64,000 nt of DNA, taken from positions 745,001-809,000 of the forward strand of contig NC_007512.1 in NCBI RefSeq assembly GCF_000012485.1. Reading direction: 5' to 3'. The notes beneath the pieces are model-generated. The model was not told the DNA's origin, made no database searches, and was given only the letters and a program-made list of their open reading frames with translations. Each line of letters opens with the position of its first letter. The stretch's first letter is position 1. Made by a program: the position numbers and the translations under genes. Below, piece by piece: positions 16,218 through 25,130 of this stretch. The stretch comes from Pelodictyon luteolum DSM 273. Its GTDB lineage: Bacteria > Bacteroidota > Chlorobiia > Chlorobiales > Chlorobiaceae.

Positions 16218-17641
16218 TTTGACCCCCGTGAGCTCTGCAGCTTGCCTTCGATGAAGAGTTCGCTTGAGCTAGGCGGAACGAACCTGTCGGTCGGAAGTTC
16301 CGGCGCCTTGTCACTGGCTTTGATGAGGGTCGGGCGGATGATCACCATAAGCTCGGTCGTTTCGGAACTCTTCTCCGTGTGCCGGAACAGCGAACCGAGA
16401 ATGGGGATGTCTGCGAGCAGCGGTACGGCGCGTACGACTTCGGTGAGGTTATCGCGGAGCAGGCCGCCGATCACAAGGTTTTCTCCCTCCCTCATCTGGA
16501 CGGTGGAGGATGCGAAGCTTGTTTTGAAACCGGGCAGCGGACCGGAAGTTCCTGCCGTGACGGCTTCCTTCAGTGGCTCGGAGACTTCGGGTGCGACTTT
16601 CAGCGAAATGCGTCCCGAATCGAGCACTACGGGTGTGAAGCGCAGCCCTACGCCGTATGTGCGTTCGACATAGTCGACAGCTCCGTTGGTGCTGAGGGTC
16701 GGTGTATAGACTTTGCCGCCAACAAGGAAGTACCCTTCCTGTCCGCTCATGGCGACCATTGTGGGCTCGGCCAGGATTTTGATCAGACCCTCTTTGCGCT
16801 CTGCATCCATATCCAGCCTGTTGCCCGGATTGGATTTGGTCTGCAGGAGAAGGTTGAGGGTTGCATTGCTGACAAACCCGGTCATGAGGCTGCCCTGGGT
16901 ATTGCCAACGCCCTGTGTCCATCCGAGGCCAAGTGTTTCGATGTAGGACTTTGACACTTCGGCGATGCGGACTTCGAGCCGGACCTGCTGGGTATCGCGG
17001 ACTGTAAGGAGGTTGACAAGACCGGACATGCCGGCAGGTGCGGTCGACGCGCTGGTGGCAATGACCGGGGCAGCATATGAGCTGTTCTGGGTGCCGGACA
17101 TGCTTGCGGGTGCCGCAGAGCCGGATCCGCTGTTGGACAGGCTTGATTCGGGGTTGACGCCGGGAACCGTGCCACCCAGATACGCCTTTACCAGTCGGTA
17201 GGCGCTTTCTGCAGCCAGACTGTTGGATGCCGAGCCGGCCAGTACCAATGCCGGTCCCGAGGCGAAGATCTGGATGTCGGTCTCTTTCGGAAGGGCGGTT
17301 TTCAGCAGCTTTTTAATAGGATAGACGTTGCGGCTGACCTGCAGCAGCGTGGATGTGCAGTTTCCTTTCTGGTCCCAGAGGATAAGGTTGGTTGCCCCTG
17401 TTTTTTTTCCCAGCAGGTAGAGCTCCGAGGAGTTGAGCATGATATAATCAGCCACCTCGGGGTTGCCGACAGCAACGCGCTTGATGGGCTGCTCGAGCCG
17501 GTAGACCCTGGACTCGCCGACAGGCACAAGGTAGGTTGAGGGAGCGGCCAGGCCGGAAAAGGGTGCGATGCTGGCAAGGAGTGCGGCAAGAGCACTCATC
17601 CTGCAGCCCGAACGCATTACGTATGAAATGTTCATGTGCAT
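16214..17641 (-). CDS. rcpA: Tad pilus outer-membrane secretin CpaC/RcpA
   Basis: 475 residues. A signal sequence (ALAALLASIAPFSGLAAPST) is followed by a pilus/secretin N-terminal domain (KRVAVGNPEVADYIMLNSSE), a BON-like/low-complexity region rich in Ser, Ala and Gly (~165-200), and the C-terminal secretin domain with YGVGLRFTPVVLDSGRISLK and AVPLLADIPILGSLFRHTEK, the hallmark near the secretin end. It forms the outer-membrane pore for the Flp fibre. It is located directly after cpaB, as in other tad loci. Confidence 0.93.
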   Translation of the reverse strand: MHMNISYVMRSGCRMSALAALLASIAPFSGLAAPSTYLVPVGESRVYRLEQPIKRVAVGNPEVADYIMLNSSELYLLGKKTGATNLILWDQKGNCTSTLLQVSRNVYPIKKLLKTALPKETDIQIFASGPALVLAGSASNSLAAESAYRLVKAYLGGTVPGVNPESSLSNSGSGSAAPASMSGTQNSSYAAPVIATSASTAPAGMSGLVNLLTVRDTQQVRLEVRIAEVSKSYIETLGLGWTQGVGNTQGSLMTGFVSNATLNLLLQTKSNPGNRLDMDAERKEGLIKILAEPTMVAMSGQEGYFLVGGKVYTPTLSTNGAVDYVERTYGVGLRFTPVVLDSGRISLKVAPEVSEPLKEAVTAGTSGPLPGFKTSFASSTVQMREGENLVIGGLLRDNLTEVVRAVPLLADIPILGSLFRHTEKSSETTELMVIIRPTLIKASDKAPELPTDRFVPPSSSELFIEGKLQSSRGSK

Positions 17642-17646
17642 GTTGG

Positions 17647-18435
17647 CTAGGGTGTTGCAACACTTTGGCGGCTGGTGCCGCGGATTTCTTCGGGGCCACG
17701 ATACTGACGCGAAGCTGGCGCATGTGCAGTCGTTGAAGACGAGGTTCCACTGGTGGACTGTGCATACATGAGATCGCTCATGCGAACGCCCGCAGAGTTT
17801 TCTTCCCCGGTATCGAGTTCATTGCGCAGGACCAGGGAAAGCGATCCGATGCTGCGGGCAAGGTCGAGCTTTTCGGATTCGTGCGGTGTGAGCTCAAGGG
17901 TAACGGCATTGACCACTTTCGGCTTGTCTGGCTCGGCAGTGGTTTCCTGGGCTATGGCAAGAACTTTGACCCGGTTGAGCACGGTACGTGCAAATGGCTG
18001 ATGGCTGGCGTCTTTTCCGCTGACCAGAACATCCACGTAACTTCCCGGCAGGGCGAATCCTGCGACCGCAATCACTTCGTTCACTTTGACGGTAATGGCT
18101 CTCTTCCCATCAGGGATGATCGATGCCAACCCGCCTGTGGCTCCTTTCGGGGCCAGTTTCCCCGGCAGGACAGGCTCTCCCGGCATCATGGAAACCCGGG
18201 CAATCCGGCTTACCACATCTGCGGTGTTGGCATAAGCCCCCTGTGGGGCATCTGTACCCGGCCAGTTGACTGCCTTGATCTGTTCGGCCGTAATGGCTTT
18301 GCCGAGTTCTATCGGCAGTGCCACGATGACGACCTTGGGCCCTGTGTGCTGGGCAACGTTCACCCAGCGGGCGGCGGTAAATGCCGCCATCGCACCGAGA
18401 ATGAGTGCGATGGCAGCGATGATTGGTTTTTTCAC
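17647..18435 (-). CDS. cpaB: Tad pilus assembly protein CpaB/RcpC
   Basis: 262 residues. An N-terminal membrane anchor (KKPIIAAIALILGAMAAFTA) precedes an SAF domain (IELGKAITAEQIKAVNWPG) and the CpaB/RcpC C-terminal domain (ITVKVNEVIAVAGFALPGSYVD-type phrase, then VLAIAQETTAE). The protein is periplasmic and associates with the secretin. It is the first gene after the pilin, separated by 37 bases, and ends 6 bases before the secretin gene start. Confidence 0.92.
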   Translation of the reverse strand: MKKPIIAAIALILGAMAAFTAARWVNVAQHTGPKVVIVALPIELGKAITAEQIKAVNWPGTDAPQGAYANTADVVSRIARVSMMPGEPVLPGKLAPKGATGGLASIIPDGKRAITVKVNEVIAVAGFALPGSYVDVLVSGKDASHQPFARTVLNRVKVLAIAQETTAEPDKPKVVNAVTLELTPHESEKLDLARSIGSLSLVLRNELDTGEENSAGVRMSDLMYAQSTSGTSSSTTAHAPASRQYRGPEEIRGTSRQSVATP

Positions 18436-18472
18436 TGTTTGGGAGGTAAAAGTGTTGTCCCTAGGTGTGGGC

Positions 18473-18688
18473 TTACGCTGGTACTACAATTTTTGCTGTG
18501 ATTGCGATGAAAGCAGCCTGAATAGCTGGTCCAAGACCCGTAAGGCCTCCTATTGCAATAAGAGCAATCAAAGATCCCAGCAATGCATACTCGATCATGG
18601 TGACGCCTTTCTGTGATTTGACTGCGAGTAGTTTGCTCTGCAGCATGACAGGTAGATCAAAGCTGAGCGATTTGAGTGCGTTTTTCAT
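18473..18688 (-). CDS. flp: Flp/Fap type IVb pilin
   Basis: 71 residues. A leader ending KSQKG is followed by the Flp signature VTMIEYALLGSLIALIAIG, with the conserved Glu at mature position 4-5 and the adjacent Tyr of type IVb pilins; the short C-terminus (QAAFIAITAKIVVPA) is typical. This is the pilus subunit, processed after the Gly. It opens the operon, and a 5' GGAGACAA-like sequence (GAAGGAGACAAC on the coding strand) acts as ribosome binding site, unusually clear for this genome, consistent with high expression. Confidence 0.93.
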   Translation of the reverse strand: MKNALKSLSFDLPVMLQSKLLAVKSQKGVTMIEYALLGSLIALIAIGGLTGLGPAIQAAFIAITAKIVVPA

Positions 18689-19237
18689 TGTTGTCTCCTT
18701 TGTAGTTTGTTTTATATGAGCAGTCAGTGTACTGATCAGAATGATGGCAGATCATTACAGTGTTAGGATTGCAACAAGTGTGCCAGTAGTTGAGGTGTTG
18801 ATGCTAAGTGTTTATCTTTATTTGTGATAAAGTTTGCCGGAATACTTTAGTCAACTGCAGACAATATTTTTCTCCGATGTTGTTCTCTGGTATCTGTGTC
18901 AAATAGGTTGTTGCGAATTGAATGGTTTGTGTCATAATGCAGCAGTCTGGACCCTCTCGCTTCCCCTTATCCGGATACGAGGTCATGAGGGTGTTTTTAT
19001 GGACAATTCTGCGAGAATGATGCTGATGTTTTTCTTCTGCCCGCACTCATGCAAAAGCGCGTTGATCCCCATGTTGTTGATGGGGCCGGCTTGTGTTATT
19101 TTGTATAGGACATGTGCCGGCCCCGGGTGTTCGTTTGACGGAGCCTGTTGTAACCCGCATTACGGGGGCGCCCATGAGTTTGGCTCGCCTGCGCATTTCC
19201 TCCAGAGTACTGCCCCTATCCTCCATTGACTTCACCG
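18689..19237. other. Intergenic region upstream of the Tad operon
   Basis: About 550 bases between flp (leftward) and the metalloprotease gene (rightward), so it should carry both promoters. It is more AT-rich than its neighbours next to flp. Small frames (for example minus-strand 19047-19235) have no domain, start context or composition to support them. No recognisable operator or RNA motif was found. Confidence 0.4.
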
Positions 19238-19969
19238 ATGCATAAACCCTCTACAGACCCCATCCCCTATACGCTGAAGGTCAGCCGTCGTGCCCGCAGC
19301 GCACGGCTCAGGATGATGCCGCATGAGGGGCTTGTGGTGGTGATCCCGATGGGGTTCGACCGGCGGGAGGTTCCCGCCCTTGTCGAGCGCCACCGGGAGT
19401 GGATTGAGCGCACATCGCTGAAGCTCGACAGGCAGCGGCCTGAAGCGCAGCCGGAGCTGGAGAACGGCCTTCCATGCATGGTGAAGCTCAGTGCTGTCAC
19501 GGAAGAGTGGCAGGTGTCGTATGAGGGGAATCGGCGCCGACGGCTTGAGGATCTCTGCACCCTGCCCTTCGGCCTTGCCCTTCCAGCTGATGCTTCGGAT
19601 CCTGATACCGCCATCGCCGTGCTGCAGATGTGGATCAAAAAGAAAGCGGGGGAGAGCCTCCTGCCCATGCTTGCATCTACTGCTTCAAGCCTGGGGTTCA
19701 GCTTTGTGACTTCTGGCGTCAGGATCCAGCACTCCCGCTGGGGGAGCTGTTCATCCAGAGGGCGCATCACCCTCAACACCAAGCTCATCTTTCTCCCTCC
19801 GGAACTGGTCCGTTACATCATCGTGCATGAGCTCTGCCACACGGTGCACATGAACCATTCAAAAGCATTCTGGGAGCTCGTGGCCCGCCACGACCCCGAT
19901 TTCCGGGAACACGACCTGGCGATGCGCCACGCATGGAAATACGTGCCGGCCTGGGTCGGGGTGAAGTGA
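19238..19969 (+). CDS. YgjP-like (M48/DUF45) metallopeptidase
   Basis: 243 residues from ATG at 19238; a TTG four codons upstream is an alternative. The DUF45 pattern is clear: an N-terminal RRARSARLRMMPHEGLVVVI segment, IQHSRWGSCSSRGRITLN, then the zinc site IIVHELCHTVHMNHSKAFWE (HExxH replaced by HELCH, with the third His in NHSKAFW). Proteins of this group are predicted cytosolic metallopeptidases of unknown substrate. It is a single gene, divergent from the Tad operon. Confidence 0.85.
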   Translation: MHKPSTDPIPYTLKVSRRARSARLRMMPHEGLVVVIPMGFDRREVPALVERHREWIERTSLKLDRQRPEAQPELENGLPCMVKLSAVTEEWQVSYEGNRRRRLEDLCTLPFGLALPADASDPDTAIAVLQMWIKKKAGESLLPMLASTASSLGFSFVTSGVRIQHSRWGSCSSRGRITLNTKLIFLPPELVRYIIVHELCHTVHMNHSKAFWELVARHDPDFREHDLAMRHAWKYVPAWVGVK

Positions 19970-19996
19970 AGTCTGAGGGGTAAGATCGGAGGGTCT

Positions 19997-20281
19997 TCAG
20001 TAGCGTTTTTTCGTCAGGTCCCCGAGCCCGGCGAAAAAGATGGCTATGAGGGCCGCTATGACACCCCATACTGCCGAAATTACAATGACAGCGGCCGCAG
20101 CAGCGGGTCCCGCCAATACGGCCGAAGCACCGATGGATGCGAGCGTCAGCAGTATCGAGGGTATGAGGGTCCGGGGGCGGAAGCTTCTAAGGATGGAGGG
20201 GAGCGAGACGCCGAGGATGGCGGCTCCGAGAGCCAGCCACCAGGGGAGCTCAAGCATGAACTGCGGGATCGGTGGCGGCAT
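19997..20281 (-). CDS. Small membrane protein, function unknown
   Basis: 94 residues from an ATG at 20279-20281 (MPPPIPQFMLELPWWL). It contains three hydrophobic stretches: WWLALGAAILGVSL, LIPSILLTLASIGASAVLAG plus AAAAAVIVISAVWGVIAALI, and a C-terminal FFAGLGDLTKKRY. The frame is open further upstream, but that part is antisense to the alanine dehydrogenase gene. No family is recognised. It sits between convergent/divergent neighbours with no operon partner. Confidence 0.5.
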   Translation of the reverse strand: MPPPIPQFMLELPWWLALGAAILGVSLPSILRSFRPRTLIPSILLTLASIGASAVLAGPAAAAAVIVISAVWGVIAALIAIFFAGLGDLTKKRY

Positions 20282-20429
20282 TGGCGCAGGGTTATGGAGT
20301 GCATGCTCCGGTTGACTGTTTTTCCAATGTAGTGAAAATCCGGATTCGGGTGTTGTGGCGGCTGAATCCGTATATTGAAGGATAACGACGGAAACCGGGG
20401 TTGTTGCACCCGATAAACGGAGCGGCGGC

Positions 20430-21533
20430 ATGAAGATCGGCATTCCATTGGAAATCAAAACGGCTGAAACGAGGGTTGCCTGCACGCCGGCCGGCGTGCG
20501 CCACCTTGTGGCGGGCGGCCACCGGGTGGTGGTGCAGTCCGGTGCAGGTGCAAAGAGCGGCTTTACGGATGACAAGTACCGCAGGGCCGGAGCCATGGTG
20601 AGTGCTTCTGCTGACAAGGTGTGGCGGTGCGATCTCCTGGTGAAGGTAAAGGAACCGGTGGAGGAGGAGTACCAGTATTTCCGCAAGGGGCTTGTGCTTT
20701 TCACCTATCTGCACCTTGCCGGCAACCCGGAGCTGGCCCGGCGGCTGCTTGAGGCGGAGGTGACCGCCATTGCCTACGAGACGGTGCAGGAGAACGGCCG
20801 CCTGCCGCTTCTATCTCCCATGAGTGAAATTGCGGGGAAAATGAGTGTCCTGATGGGCGGCTATTTCCTCAGCAGCCGGTTTGGCGGAGAGGGCAGGCTG
20901 CTTGGCGGGGTGCCGGGTGTGCTTCCGGCCAGTGTAGTGGTGCTTGGCGGTGGTTCGGCCGGCATGCATGCCGCCAAAGTCGCAGCCGGTCTCGGCTCTT
21001 CGGTGACCCTGCTTGAACTCGAACAGGAGCGGATGCGGTTCCTCGAATCCGCTCTTCCTGCCCAGGTCCATACCCTCTATTCAACCCGCCAGCATATCGA
21101 AGAACAGCTGGCTTCCGCCGATCTGGTCATAGGCGCGGTGCTGGTGCCGGGTGCCGCAGCGCCGAAACTGGTCCTGCGTTCAATGCTCCGGAGCATGAAG
21201 CGTGGGTCGGTGCTGGTCGACATCGCCATCGATCAGGGAGGATGCTTCGAGTCGTCCCGGCCGACAACCCATGAAGACCCTGTGTTCATAGAAGAGGGGG
21301 TGCTCCACTACTGCGTGACCAACATGCCGGCCGCCTACCCGCAGACTTCGACTGAAGCCCTTACGGGCGTGACCCTTCCCTATATCCGGAGAATGGCGGA
21401 TCTCGGTCTCGAGAGCGCCATGGTGATGATGCCGGGTCTGGTGGCGGGGCTCAACACCTGGCAGGGAAGGGTGGTCCATCCTGCCATCGCCGAATCCCTT
21501 TCGCTGCAGGTGCACCTGAACCCTTTCGCCTGA
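20430..21533 (+). CDS. ald: Alanine dehydrogenase
   Basis: 367 residues, the usual length. It catalyses the reversible NAD-dependent deamination of L-alanine to pyruvate and ammonia in the cytosol. Signatures seen: MKIGIPLEIKTAETRVACTP at the N-terminus, GAGAKSGFTDDKYRRAG, the substrate-site VKVKEP, the Rossmann motif VVVLGGGSAGMHAAKVAAGL (~residues 170-190), VDIAIDQGGCFESSRPTTH, and CVTNMPAAYPQTSTEALT near the C-terminus. It is a single-gene unit followed by a convergent stem-loop. Confidence 0.95.
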   Translation: MKIGIPLEIKTAETRVACTPAGVRHLVAGGHRVVVQSGAGAKSGFTDDKYRRAGAMVSASADKVWRCDLLVKVKEPVEEEYQYFRKGLVLFTYLHLAGNPELARRLLEAEVTAIAYETVQENGRLPLLSPMSEIAGKMSVLMGGYFLSSRFGGEGRLLGGVPGVLPASVVVLGGGSAGMHAAKVAAGLGSSVTLLELEQERMRFLESALPAQVHTLYSTRQHIEEQLASADLVIGAVLVPGAAAPKLVLRSMLRSMKRGSVLVDIAIDQGGCFESSRPTTHEDPVFIEEGVLHYCVTNMPAAYPQTSTEALTGVTLPYIRRMADLGLESAMVMMPGLVAGLNTWQGRVVHPAIAESLSLQVHLNPFA

Positions 21534-21571
21534 CGAGGCCAGGGGTATCGCTCTCTGTTTCTCTCTTCTTT

Positions 21572-21600
21572 CCCTGAGTGCTCCGCGGAGGTGCTCAGGG
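21572..21600. terminator. Convergent stem-loop between ald and the PPC-domain gene
   Basis: CCCTGAG at 21572-21578 pairs with CTCAGGG at 21594-21600, with an inner CTCC/GGAG stem around a GC loop. It sits between two convergent genes and overlaps the last codons of the leftward one. A pyrimidine-rich stretch precedes it on the plus strand (A/G-rich after it on the minus strand), so it is a plausible but weak bidirectional terminator. Confidence 0.4.
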
Positions 21601-22038
21601 TTCCAGCAGCTCGAAGCCCGTCACAGGGTCAACCATGCGCCGGGCTTCGGTGTCGAGGAGTTCCGTGAGCACCACCTCCATCACATGCCATACCTTCACT
21701 CCTGCCCGGGCGCACCCTGTAACGGAGTTTTCCTCCCGTCCGCAGGCCATGTGCATGTGCAGGATGGGTTTGCCGCTGCTGTCGGGGAACAGGGTGCCGG
21801 TACCGGTGATTTCGTGGGCGTCGTAGAGCTCGAGCGTCATCGGCTTCGGCGGGTTTTCCCTGCTTTCCTCCGGCCCGACGACGAGGCGGCTGCCCTTGTC
21901 GGCCGCTCCCACGGCAATGAGCGAGGCTCGCGTGATGCTCTCTCTTTCAGCAAAGGCTTCAAGTTGTTCATGGAGAATTTCGCCATCTTCAAGGCGGATG
22001 ACGAAGGTTCTTCCGGGTCGGGCTTCTGCATGTTTCAT
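21595..22038 (-). CDS. PPC/DUF296 domain protein
   Basis: 147 residues from ATG at 22036-22038; a TTG at 22084-22086 would add 16 residues but with a poor sequence context. The PCC/DUF296 fold is indicated by FVIRLEDGEILHEQLEAFAE, ASLIAVGAADKGSRLVVGP, HEITGTGTLFPDSSGKPILH, MHMACGREENSVTGCARAG and VWHVMEVVLTEL. Bacterial members are predicted DNA-binding or metal-binding trimers; their role is not established. It follows the tspO gene closely and probably shares its transcript. Confidence 0.8.
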   Translation of the reverse strand: MKHAEARPGRTFVIRLEDGEILHEQLEAFAERESITRASLIAVGAADKGSRLVVGPEESRENPPKPMTLELYDAHEITGTGTLFPDSSGKPILHMHMACGREENSVTGCARAGVKVWHVMEVVLTELLDTEARRMVDPVTGFELLEP

Positions 22039-22099
22039 GACGGGGTGTCGGGTGGTTTTTAAGGCTCTTTTCAAGGAATCTAGCAAACCCCACGGTTCT

Positions 22100-22507
22100 T
22101 CAAGCGCTTCGGGGAGGAGATTTTCTGTTGAGCCGCCAGAAGCCGAGGTTCAGGTAGGTGGCCAGAAGCGACCAGAGGAGATAGGGGAGAAGGAGCCATG
22201 CGGAAAGAGGGTTCACCGGGAGGAAGAGCAGGATGATGGCGATGAGGGTGATGTCCATAAGCACGATGTCCGCCAAAGCCGGCAGTATCTGTTTCCGCCC
22301 GAAGAACAGGCTGGTCCAGCTGAACCCTGCCGTGAAATGGACGATGAGAACGATGGTGGTCAAGGTGAACTGCGGTTTTGCGGGCGTCAGGAAGTAGAGA
22401 ATGAGGGATGTGAATATCAGGATGTAGAGCACCGCCCATACCGGGCCGAACACCTGTTTGGGAGGAGTAAGGGGCGGCTTGATGAGGCTGTCGTACCAGG
22501 TTGACAT
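22100..22507 (-). CDS. tspO: TspO/MBR family protein lacking the first helix
   Basis: 135 residues. The TspO signature WYDSLIKPPLTPPKQVFGPV is at the extreme N-terminus, followed by four hydrophobic segments (VLYILIFTSLILYFL, TTIVLIVHFTAGFSWTSLFF, IVLMDITLIAIILLFLPVN, LLLPYLLWSLLATYLNLGFW with the conserved WxxxATYLN-type end). TspO proteins are membrane tryptophan-rich sensors that bind tetrapyrroles, a natural link to bacteriochlorophyll metabolism. Typical members have a helix before the WYxxLxKP motif; here the ATG lies right before it, so the protein has four instead of five predicted helices. Confidence 0.85.
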   Translation of the reverse strand: MSTWYDSLIKPPLTPPKQVFGPVWAVLYILIFTSLILYFLTPAKPQFTLTTIVLIVHFTAGFSWTSLFFGRKQILPALADIVLMDITLIAIILLFLPVNPLSAWLLLPYLLWSLLATYLNLGFWRLNRKSPPRSA

Positions 22508-22550
22508 GGCTCAGAGGTTGTCTTGAAATGCATAGACACTGTAAAATAAA

Positions 22551-22593
22551 AAACCGGCCGGCCGGGGCAAATGGTTCCCCTGCCGGCCGGTTT
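22551..22593 (-). terminator. Strong rho-independent terminator
   Basis: A near-perfect stem of 12 bp (AAACCGGCCGGC at 22551-22562 against GCCGGCCGGTTT at 22582-22593) with an inner GGGG/CCCC extension. On the minus strand it is followed by a T-rich tract (TTTTTTATTTTAC), so it terminates the small gene at 22635-22943 before tspO. Confidence 0.85.
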
Positions 22594-22634
22594 ATAGAGA
22601 GCCGGAGCGCTGCTTCGTTTGATGGTCGCAGCCC

Positions 22635-22943
22635 TCAGTGGTCGAAAAATTCAACCTGCATGGTTTCGTCATCCTGTCCTGTCAGCTTGTAGGCGCCTTT
22701 GCGGGTAATTGAAATCCCTTTGCGGTCGGCGGCGGGTATGATGCTCTGCTCGATGTGCTCGATGGTCTGTTTCGGGCACTCATGGTTGAAGAACAGGTTG
22801 AGCGACGGCCCCGTGCTGCCGAACTGGAGCAGGAACTCGTTGTTGTTGATGAAGACGAGGTCATCGTAGGCGTAGGTCACTTCATGTCCGAGCTCCAGAA
22901 GGAGCTGCATGACGGGGCCAAGCGGGCGGAATGGTATGTTCAT
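22635..22943 (-). CDS. Conserved hypothetical protein (102 aa)
   Basis: 102 residues starting MNIPFRPLGPVMQLLLELGH; soluble, acidic, no signal peptide. It contains FINNNEFLLQFGSTGPSLNL and ends DDETMQVEFFDH. Codon use is like its neighbours, and it has a strong terminator of its own downstream, so it looks like a real monocistronic gene. I do not recognise a family; I suspect a protein specific to green sulfur bacteria, which is inference. Confidence 0.7.
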   Translation of the reverse strand: MNIPFRPLGPVMQLLLELGHEVTYAYDDLVFINNNEFLLQFGSTGPSLNLFFNHECPKQTIEHIEQSIIPAADRKGISITRKGAYKLTGQDDETMQVEFFDH

Positions 22944-23082
22944 GGTGATATGCTCCTGCAGTTTGGTTGTTGTTTTTGGCTTTATTCCGGGTATTCGGAG
23001 TTTTCGTATGAAATAATTTACTTAAAAGCTATTAAAGCATTAATAATTTAATGTAAAATCTATTCGTTCCGGAATAAATAAA

Positions 23083-23111
23083 AAAAGACCGCTTTTCAGG
23101 GCGGTCTTTTT
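23083..23111 (-). terminator. Rho-independent terminator of the sulP gene
   Basis: AAAAAGACCGC and GCGGTCTTTTT form a stem with a TTTTCAGG loop, about 30 bases after the sulP stop codon on the minus strand. The minus strand continues with a T-run (CTTTTTTTTATTTATT), a textbook intrinsic terminator. Confidence 0.9.
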
Positions 23112-23141
23112 ATGGGTGCGTTTCTTATTTCGGGAGAGGCG

Positions 23142-24854
23142 TCAGTCTTCCTGTTTCTCCCGCTGCACTGAGGGCACGAAGTCGCGTTTCCGGCCCTCTT
23201 TGGGAAGCCCGAGAATTTCGCGTGAGCGGTCAAGTGCATCGTCGATGTTGCCGAAGATGTTCTCTTCGCCGATCTGGTCATGGAGCTCATACTGCTGCAG
23301 CGCAAACATCGGCTGGGCATGGACGCCCGAAAGGACGAGGGTTGTGCCGCTCTTTCGGCAGTCGGCCAGCATGTCCTTCACCATGTTGAGGCCTGTTGCG
23401 TCAATCGAATAGACCTGGCGCATCCTGACGATGCGTACTTTGGGAGCTTTTTCGATGATGTGCATGGCGTCGCGGAACTTCGAGACGGCACCAAAGAAGA
23501 ACGGGCCGTTGATTTCAAACACCTCGACCCCTTCGGGGACGCTGCGGGTGACGATGGTGTTGGGATCGTCCTCTTCGTCCCGGTCCTTGAGTTCCCGGGT
23601 GATGACGCCGACGTTGGTGAGTTCGGCCATGCGGCGCATGAAGAGGATGACGGCAAGAAGCATGCCGATTTCAATGGCGACGGTGAGGTCGAAGAGCACG
23701 GTGAGGCTGAAGGTGGTCAGAAGGACGATGACGTCGCTTTTGGGGCTTTTCAGGAGCTGGCGGAAGACATGGTATTCGCTCATGTTCCAGGCAACGACGA
23801 TGAGGATTGCTGCAAGCGTCGGCATGGGAATGAGTTTTGCCCATTGGCCGAAGAGCAGCATGATGGCCAGCAGCGTCAGGGCATGGACGATGCCGGCAAT
23901 CGGGGTCCTCCCTCCGTTCTTGATGTTGGTGGCGGTTCTGGCTATGGCGCCTGTGACGGGGATGCCGCCGAAGAGCGGGGTGACGATGTTGGCCACGCCC
24001 TGTGCAATCAGCTCCATGTTCGACTTGTGCCGGCTGCCGATCATGCCGTCGGCCACGACTGCCGAGAGCAGCGCTTCAATGGCGCCGAGCAGGGCGATGG
24101 TCGTTGCCGGCATGATGAGGTTGCGGATTGTCTCAAAGTCGAAAAAAGGAAGGGAGGGTGCGGGGAGGCTGGAGGGGATCTCTCCGAACCGGCTTTCAAT
24201 GGTGGCGACGTCGAGCTGCAGCACCTGGACGAGGACGGTGGTGACGAGGAGCGCGATGATGGAGCCCGGGATTTTCCTGGAGACTTTCGGCCAGAAGACG
24301 ATGATGAGGAGGGCGAGGGCGCCGGTGAGGGTTGTGGCCGGATCAAAGGAGGTGAGATGGGTGGCGTAGGCATGCCATTTCTCGATGAACTCCGCCGGGA
24401 CGGTTGGCATGTCGAGGCCGAGGAGGTCCTTGATCTGGGTAGAGAAGATGATGACGGCGATGCCGGTGGTGAAGCCGACGATGACCGGGTAGGGGATGAA
24501 CTTGATGAGGGAGCCGAACTGCGCAACGCCCATCAGGATGAGGATGACACCGGCCATGAGGGTGGCGAGCATGAGGCCGTTGACGCCGTACTGCTGGACG
24601 ATGCCGTACAGAATGACGATGAACGCCCCGGTTGGTCCGCCTATCTGCACCCGGCTGCCGCCGAGGAACGAGACGATGAACCCGCCGATGACGGCGGTGA
24701 TAAGGCCTTTTTCGGGAGAGACCCCCGAAGCGATGGCGAATGCGATGGCGAGCGGCAGGGCGACGATGCCGACCAGAATGCCCGAGACGACGTCTTTGGC
24801 AATCTGCTCCTTCGTGAGCCCGGGAAGAACGGTAAAGAACTTGGGTTTGAACAT
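23142..24854 (-). CDS. SulP-family anion permease with STAS domain
   Basis: 570 residues from ATG at 24852-24854 ([20 protein letters not shown]). About 12-14 membrane helices; SulP signatures [40 protein letters not shown] and [20 protein letters not shown] are present. A cytosolic STAS domain occupies roughly residues 440-560 ([39 protein letters not shown]). These proteins transport sulfate, bicarbonate or other anions; which one cannot be told here. It is divergent from the Kef-type antiporter. Confidence 0.92.
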   Translation of the reverse strand: MFKPKFFTVLPGLTKEQIAKDVVSGILVGIVALPLAIAFAIASGVSPEKGLITAVIGGFIVSFLGGSRVQIGGPTGAFIVILYGIVQQYGVNGLMLATLMAGVILILMGVAQFGSLIKFIPYPVIVGFTTGIAVIIFSTQIKDLLGLDMPTVPAEFIEKWHAYATHLTSFDPATTLTGALALLIIVFWPKVSRKIPGSIIALLVTTVLVQVLQLDVATIESRFGEIPSSLPAPSLPFFDFETIRNLIMPATTIALLGAIEALLSAVVADGMIGSRHKSNMELIAQGVANIVTPLFGGIPVTGAIARTATNIKNGGRTPIAGIVHALTLLAIMLLFGQWAKLIPMPTLAAILIVVAWNMSEYHVFRQLLKSPKSDVIVLLTTFSLTVLFDLTVAIEIGMLLAVILFMRRMAELTNVGVITRELKDRDEEDDPNTIVTRSVPEGVEVFEINGPFFFGAVSKFRDAMHIIEKAPKVRIVRMRQVYSIDATGLNMVKDMLADCRKSGTTLVLSGVHAQPMFALQQYELHDQIGEENIFGNIDDALDRSREILGLPKEGRKRDFVPSVQREKQED

Positions 24855-25130
24855 GGTTGTGCGCCGGAAAAATGGAAATGAACAGCTCCACCGGCCCACA
24901 AAGGCCGACGGGAGGATTTCTATATAACGCTTTTGCGTGTTTTATCAATATCACGGCGCCCTGCAGTGCAATTTCTTTCTGCTTCAGTTCCCCCTGGTGG
25001 TTCTGTGTGCCCGTATGCTGCCAAAGGGCTGAAAGTTGTTGGTATTTCACTGCGGAAACAGTACCTATTAGTACGGGCGAACGCTACCATTGAGCGGAGC
25101 CCCCTCCCTCTCGATAAAGCACTTCCTCTT

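Noticed and set aside
19047-19235. 62-residue minus-strand ORF upstream of the metallopeptidase gene
   Set aside because: No domain, no ribosome binding site, overlaps the likely promoter area.
23280-24881. 533-residue plus-strand frame opposite sulP
   Set aside because: Antisense shadow of the SulP gene, composed of Asp/Gly/Glu/His-rich sequence typical of reverse GC-rich coding DNA.
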